A DNA stretch of 10,271 bases from Myxococcales bacterium (GTDB lineage: Bacteria > Myxococcota > Polyangia > HGW-17 > SLPX01). The notes under the pieces were generated by a model. That model was not told the DNA's origin, ran no database searches, and was given only the letters and a program-made list of their open reading frames with translations. The translations under genes were made by a program, and so were the position numbers. The stretch covers positions 1 to 10,271 of the forward strand of contig SLPX01000417.1 in the NCBI GenBank assembly GCA_007131745.1. The letters are read 5' to 3'. Below, in pieces: positions 6,847 through 10,271 of this stretch (position 1 is its first letter; each line of letters starts with the position of its first letter).

Positions 6847-7529
6847 TGAAACCCATCCGAATCGAAATGAACCGGGGTTCGAAGTTGATAATCTTTTTGT
6901 GCGGTCTGCTTGTCTGTGCTGTTGCAGCTCAGGGGTGTGACAAGTCGGAACGGGAAACCTCGGATAATCAGGACAACGAAAACACAACTCCCGGCAACGG
7001 GTATCCTTCAACCGGTATTCTTTTCACTTCAGAAATCGTGATAATGGACGTTGAAGAGAACAGGTTGAAAGTGGAAGGGACATACAATTTCAAAAACCCT
7101 TCATATTCAGACTGGTCGGGAAGAATCGCTTATCCCATCTACGTGGATCAAGATCAGCCGGCCGCGGAACACGTGTTGCTCGAAGGAGAAGACGAACCAT
7201 TGGAAGTCCGCTGCCTAACGCCCGACCAATGCCTGGCCGTGATCTTTTTAGAGTTGGAGGCCGGCGAAACCAGGTCGATAAAGCTGAGCTACGAACAGCA
7301 CCTCCTCAAAAACCGTGCTGTTTATCTTCTCACCACGGCTCAAAGCTGGGATCGCCCGCTCGAAAAAGCCGAACTTGTTGTGAAAATCGACCGGAATTTC
7401 GAGAATGTTCAGATTTCCTACACTCCCGACCGGGAAGAGATGGAAGGCTCCAAAAAAGTTTATACAATTGAGCGCACGGATTTTATTCCCGACCGGGAAC
7501 TCGAGGTTTCGTGGTCCGACCCGGGTTGA
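6846..7529 (+). CDS. Small predicted lipoprotein of unknown function
   Basis: A 227-residue protein. I chose ATG 6846 because it overlaps the previous stop as TGATG and has GGAAG at 6833-6837, eight bases upstream; an internal ATG at 6867 (MNRGSK) is the alternative. A hydrophobic segment (14-29) ends in VAAQGC with Cys31, a usable though imperfect lipobox because of the Gln. A polar linker rich in Asp, Asn and Glu (32-52) follows, then a globular part (57-223) with alternating hydrophobic pattern and blocks such as IRIAYP-like GRIAYPIYV (92-100), IKLSYEQHL (145-153), YLLTTAQSW (160-168) and a final DRELEVSW (216-223). This looks like a beta-sandwich of the kind seen in envelope proteins, but I cannot name the family. 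Coupling with the upstream secreted protein suggests the two act together at the cell surface. Confidence 0.75.
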   Translation: MKPIRIEMNRGSKLIIFLCGLLVCAVAAQGCDKSERETSDNQDNENTTPGNGYPSTGILFTSEIVIMDVEENRLKVEGTYNFKNPSYSDWSGRIAYPIYVDQDQPAAEHVLLEGEDEPLEVRCLTPDQCLAVIFLELEAGETRSIKLSYEQHLLKNRAVYLLTTAQSWDRPLEKAELVVKIDRNFENVQISYTPDREEMEGSKKVYTIERTDFIPDRELEVSWSDPG

Positions 7530-7537
7530 CGATTTAA

Positions 7538-7560
7538 TTTCGAGTTTCGAGTATTTCGAG
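7538..7560 (+). repeat. Three TTTCGAG direct repeats upstream of the nuclease gene
   Basis: TTTCGAG occurs at 7538-7544, 7545-7551 and 7554-7560, with start-to-start spacings of seven and nine bases. All three lie in the 68-base gap between the small lipoprotein gene and the SbcD-like gene, 38 to 60 bases before its ATG. Direct repeats in this position could bind a regulator of the nuclease-ATPase operon. A TTGACG at 7526-7531, overlapping the previous stop codon, could be a -35 element, but I find no matching -10. Confidence 0.6.
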
Positions 7561-7588
7561 ATAACACGAGAAAAGCAAGGCTGTCATT

Positions 7589-7593
7589 GGAGG
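7589..7593 (+). promoter_or_regulatory. Ribosome binding site of the nuclease gene
   Basis: GGAGG ends four bases before the ATG at 7598-7600. It is a strong though slightly close Shine-Dalgarno site and supports this start, which also puts the first catalytic motif at its usual place near residue 8. Confidence 0.7.
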
Positions 7594-7597
7594 AAAA

Positions 7598-8818
7598 ATG
7601 AGATTTGTTCACACTGCCGACTGGCATCTGGGCGCACGTTTGAACGCGATTGGCCCGCGATCTTCCGAATCGCTGGATTGGCGGTTTGATGCAGTCAGAA
7701 ATGTTTTTGATCTTTCGCTCAAAGAGAACGCGAGTTTCATTTTGGCCGCCGGGGATATTTTCGACAACTCTTATCCCGGACCGGACATCAGGAAAAAGGC
7801 CGCCGAACTGTTCAAAGACTCACCGGTTCCCTTATACCTCATGCCTGGAAACCACGATCCCTTGACGCCGGGGAGTATATGGACGAACCCGGCTTTTTTG
7901 GACGAGCTGACAGGATTGAAAAATGTTCTGTTGTTGCTTTCTCCCGAGCCTGTGGAAGAGACGTTTGAAGAAAAGCAAGTCACTCTTTTGCCCGCACCCG
8001 TGACATTTAAGAATCAACCTGCCGACACCTCTGCCGCCATGGACGGCGCCATTGGCACGGCAGTGGACAAATCAGCGGAAGAAACCACTGGAAACGAAAC
8101 AAGGATTCGCATTGGAATCGCACACGGCGGACTTCAAAACTACTTTGGTACAGAGATTCTGTGCGACTGGATTCCTGAGAACAGGGCGGACCTGTCCGGC
8201 TTGGACTATCTGGCGCTTGGGGATTATCATGGTTACACGCCTGACACACACCCTGCAGCGCGCTGTCGTACCAGGTACAGCGGAGCGCCTGAACCATTGG
8301 CCGTGGATCAAGAAAGAGCTGGATACGCACTCTTGGTGGAAATCAACGAACCGGGCGGTGAACCTGTTGTTACGCCTTTTTCTGTCGGCAAAACAACTAT
8401 CGAAACCAAGGTTTTTCATGTCTCGCCGCAGGAAGGTTTCGATAAGATGAAAAAAGAGATCCGAGAAATTGAATCGCCGGCCCGAACTCTGCTACGCTGT
8501 ACTGTTCGTGGCGTGCTCTCTGTTACACAGTATTCCGATTATCGGAAATGGATGAACGGGTTATATGACGAATTTCTGGGGATAATTGAAGACTCCAAGG
8601 GACTCTCTCGTGAGCCCTCCGATGAAGAGTGGGAAGACAGCGATTTGGGTCTGAACCCCATTGAGAAGAGACTGGTGAAATTATTGCAAAGCGAGGTGGA
8701 AACAGAGCGCTTCACTGAACACGAGGGCGGCCTTGTTGCTTACTATGGAAACAGGCCTTCGGTACGCAAAGAAGCCCTTGCGTTGCTTTACGAACAAATT
8801 TCGAGGCGGGACTCATGA
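7598..8818 (+). CDS. sbcD: SbcD/Mre11-family DNA exonuclease subunit
   Basis: A 406-residue calcineurin-like metallophosphoesterase of the SbcD/Mre11 type, the nuclease half of the SbcCD complex that trims DNA ends and hairpins. Metal-binding motifs are in order: ADWHLG (7-12; Asp8, His10), GDIFD (52-56; Asp53), GNHDP (84-88; Asn85, His86), IAHGG (174-178; His176) and GDYH (208-211; His211). In classic SbcD/Mre11 the last motif is GHxH, so here the first His is replaced by Asp209. Some divergent exonuclease relatives appear to share this GDxH form. A hydrophilic stretch at about 140-168 looks like a flexible insertion. After residue 245 comes a C-terminal region of about 160 residues, expected to be the capping and ATPase-contact domain. 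Length is in the family's normal range. The stop overlaps the ATPase gene's start as ATGA at 8815-8818, the typical translational coupling of sbcD-sbcC. A YhaO-like exonuclease is the alternative label. Confidence 0.85.
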   Translation: MRFVHTADWHLGARLNAIGPRSSESLDWRFDAVRNVFDLSLKENASFILAAGDIFDNSYPGPDIRKKAAELFKDSPVPLYLMPGNHDPLTPGSIWTNPAFLDELTGLKNVLLLLSPEPVEETFEEKQVTLLPAPVTFKNQPADTSAAMDGAIGTAVDKSAEETTGNETRIRIGIAHGGLQNYFGTEILCDWIPENRADLSGLDYLALGDYHGYTPDTHPAARCRTRYSGAPEPLAVDQERAGYALLVEINEPGGEPVVTPFSVGKTTIETKVFHVSPQEGFDKMKKEIREIESPARTLLRCTVRGVLSVTQYSDYRKWMNGLYDEFLGIIEDSKGLSREPSDEEWEDSDLGLNPIEKRLVKLLQSEVETERFTEHEGGLVAYYGNRPSVRKEALALLYEQISRRDS

Positions 8819-10271
8819 GCAGTTTTGTAATCAAGAATATAGAGCTGACCAATTGGCGTAAATACCATTGTCTTAGAGCAGAACTCAAAGAAGGAATCAA
8901 CGTGCTTGCCGGCGACAACGAAGTGGGCAAATCAACTCTTGTGGAAGGTTTGCGTTTTGCGCTTTTTGTTCAACACAATGTCAGAATGAACGACATGATC
9001 AGGAATATTTTTCCGGAATACGACAAGAACGCCGAGTCGACCGTAAAAGTAGATTTTGAGATTGACGACCAACCTTGGACCATAACCAAGACATGGTGCC
9101 AAAACCCAAGCAAGAAAAACTGCAAACTACAAAGAAAAATCCCCCTCAAAACATGGGAAAAAACTGAAGCTGAAAAAGTATTCGTCAAGCTAATGGGTTT
9201 TGATGAAGCGAACCGGGACAACATGGAAAAATTCGGACTCAGCGCAATCAGCGGCCAGCGTGACCCGGGAGATTTTGTCGAATCAGGGCTTCCATCAGTG
9301 GCGACAGTGACGGGTAGTCTTCGTTTAACCGAAGACGGAACCGTGACCACCGGACGACGCTTGCTGGAAATACAAAAACACTTCACCCGGGAAGTTGAGA
9401 GAAACTTTAAAAAGTCCGCATCCGACACGAAGAATAAAGATTTTTCCCATTTTTCCGGTTTGCTGAAAAAAGGAGCCGATGGAAACGAAGAAAGAGAAAA
9501 ATTGAACGCTCTGGAAGAAGATGTCGCCCGCCAAGAAACAAAACTCTGCAAAGTAAACAATCTCTTGAAAGAAGTGGAAACCCTGACCCACGACATCGAA
9601 GTCAAGGAAGCGGAAGTTACAACCGCAGACCAGGATTCGAAGGAATTCGAGAAACGTTTTGGCAAGCAGCAACGCATAAGGAACGAACTGCTCACTTTGA
9701 AAAATAAATTCGATCAGGCCCGAAACACTTCGGAACAACTTGAACGCAAAAGGGATGATGTTAAGCGGTGGCAAAACGACAGGCGACAAGCAGAAACCGC
9801 CATCCAGGAGTTCAACCAAAAGCTTCCTGATCTGAAAAAACGGGAAACAGAGCTGATCGATCAAAAGGCGCGTCTGAGAATCAAGCTGGGTGGAGCGAAA
9901 GAAGCCTATAAAAAGCAAAACAAGCTGGTTCAGGCATTACGAGTCATGGCCGAATGCAAAGCACTCAAAGACGAGATAGACCAACACCGGGAGAAACTCG
10001 AAGAACGGAAAAAAGTCGAACAAGAGCTTCAAGAAGGGAAAGACTCCCTGGAAAAGCTGGGAAAGATTCCAACAGACAAGATAATCGAGAGGATGCGAAG
10101 AATGAGTGAAGAGATTAGGGCTCTTCAACTCGAAATCTCTCAAACCATTCAATTTACGCTGAACCTCAAAAAGAAATCCAGAATCATTCTCCAGACAGAT
10201 GGCGAGGACCATGAACCCGTGGATATACAACCCGACACCCCGCAAGTATTCCACTCGGTTCGTGAAATGAA
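8815..10271 (+). CDS. sbcC: SbcC/Rad50-family ATPase, N-terminal part (cut by window edge)
   Basis: Starts at ATG 8815, overlapping the nuclease stop, and stays open to the right edge: 485 residues visible, with no stop. The N-terminus is the first lobe of an SbcC/Rad50 ABC-type ATPase. The Walker A sequence is GDNEVGKST (33-41) followed by LVEGLRFALF. A segment reading FGLSAISGQRDPGDF (about 142-156) lies where the family's Q-loop is expected. From roughly residue 220 the protein becomes rich in Glu, Lys, Gln and Arg in a long coiled-coil pattern that runs to the window edge. The zinc hook, second coil arm, signature motif and Walker B should follow outside the window. NE-x-GKST instead of the commoner NG-x-GKST is shared with RecF-like and YhaN-like ATPases, so this may be a YhaN-like rather than a strict SbcC. 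With the nuclease it should form a DNA end-processing complex in the cytoplasm. Confidence 0.85.
   Translation, partial: MSSFVIKNIELTNWRKYHCLRAELKEGINVLAGDNEVGKSTLVEGLRFALFVQHNVRMNDMIRNIFPEYDKNAESTVKVDFEIDDQPWTITKTWCQNPSKKNCKLQRKIPLKTWEKTEAEKVFVKLMGFDEANRDNMEKFGLSAISGQRDPGDFVESGLPSVATVTGSLRLTEDGTVTTGRRLLEIQKHFTREVERNFKKSASDTKNKDFSHFSGLLKKGADGNEEREKLNALEEDVARQETKLCKVNNLLKEVETLTHDIEVKEAEVTTADQDSKEFEKRFGKQQRIRNELLTLKNKFDQARNTSEQLERKRDDVKRWQNDRRQAETAIQEFNQKLPDLKKRETELIDQKARLRIKLGGAKEAYKKQNKLVQALRVMAECKALKDEIDQHREKLEERKKVEQELQEGKDSLEKLGKIPTDKIIERMRRMSEEIRALQLEISQTIQFTLNLKKKSRIILQTDGEDHEPVDIQPDTPQVFHSVREM

Noticed and set aside
8970..9918. Long minus-strand open frames opposite the ATPase gene (8970-9695 and 9325-9918)
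   Set aside because: They are Ser/Phe/Leu-rich antisense shadows of the Glu/Lys-rich Rad50-type coiled coil. The plus strand carries a recognisable Walker A and coupled start.
7598..10271. Nuclease plus ATPase pair as a new anti-phage defence system
   Set aside because: The pair is explained by the SbcCD/Mre11-Rad50 DNA-repair family. No accessory defence gene, integrase or toxin is visible nearby.

Overview
The window looks like a chromosomal stretch from a low-to-moderate G+C relative of the Myxococcota / former Deltaproteobacteria (for example a Bradymonadia-like lineage). This rests on gene content: lipoproteins with Asp/Pro-rich linkers, a CGD...CDG cysteine-rich repeat joined to an FGE-sulfatase (SUMF1) domain, tandem DUF4397 modules, and a C-terminal tail like the MYXO-CTERM sorting signal. 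Taxonomy is an inference; there is no rRNA or marker gene here.

Layout, left to right. (1) At 1-183, plus strand, is the C-terminal end of an unrecognised protein. (2) On the minus strand at 227-1687 is an erythromycin-esterase-family protein carried on a lipoprotein signal. (3) A gene-free divergent region of about 460 bases (1688-2148) holds a likely promoter for the esterase gene and an exact 11-base tandem duplication. (4) On the plus strand at 2149-3645 is a lipoprotein with three cysteine-rich repeats followed by an FGE-sulfatase domain that lacks the catalytic cysteine pair. (5) Convergent to it, at 3722-5719 on the minus strand, is a lipoprotein made of three units of about 210 residues. 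Each unit is two DUF4397-like halves. (6) A second divergent region (5720-6015) carries a run of 15 A. (7) On the plus strand at 6016-7529 are two overlapping genes: a secreted protein with a MYXO-CTERM-like tail and a small lipoprotein. (8) From 7598 to the right edge is an SbcD/Mre11-type nuclease gene overlapping an SbcC/Rad50-type ATPase gene, which is cut off inside its coiled coil.

Functionally the window has two parts. All five complete genes between 227 and 7529 encode exported or membrane-anchored proteins, so this is an envelope-protein neighbourhood with no obvious shared pathway. From 7598 on, the nuclease and ATPase form a DNA end-processing operon (SbcCD / Mre11-Rad50 type). No CRISPR array, tRNA, rRNA, transposase or phage gene was seen. 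I find no convincing new multi-gene system. The best leads are the non-catalytic FGE lipoprotein, the six-fold DUF4397 protein, the atypical metal motif in the nuclease, and the TTTCGAG repeats just upstream of it.
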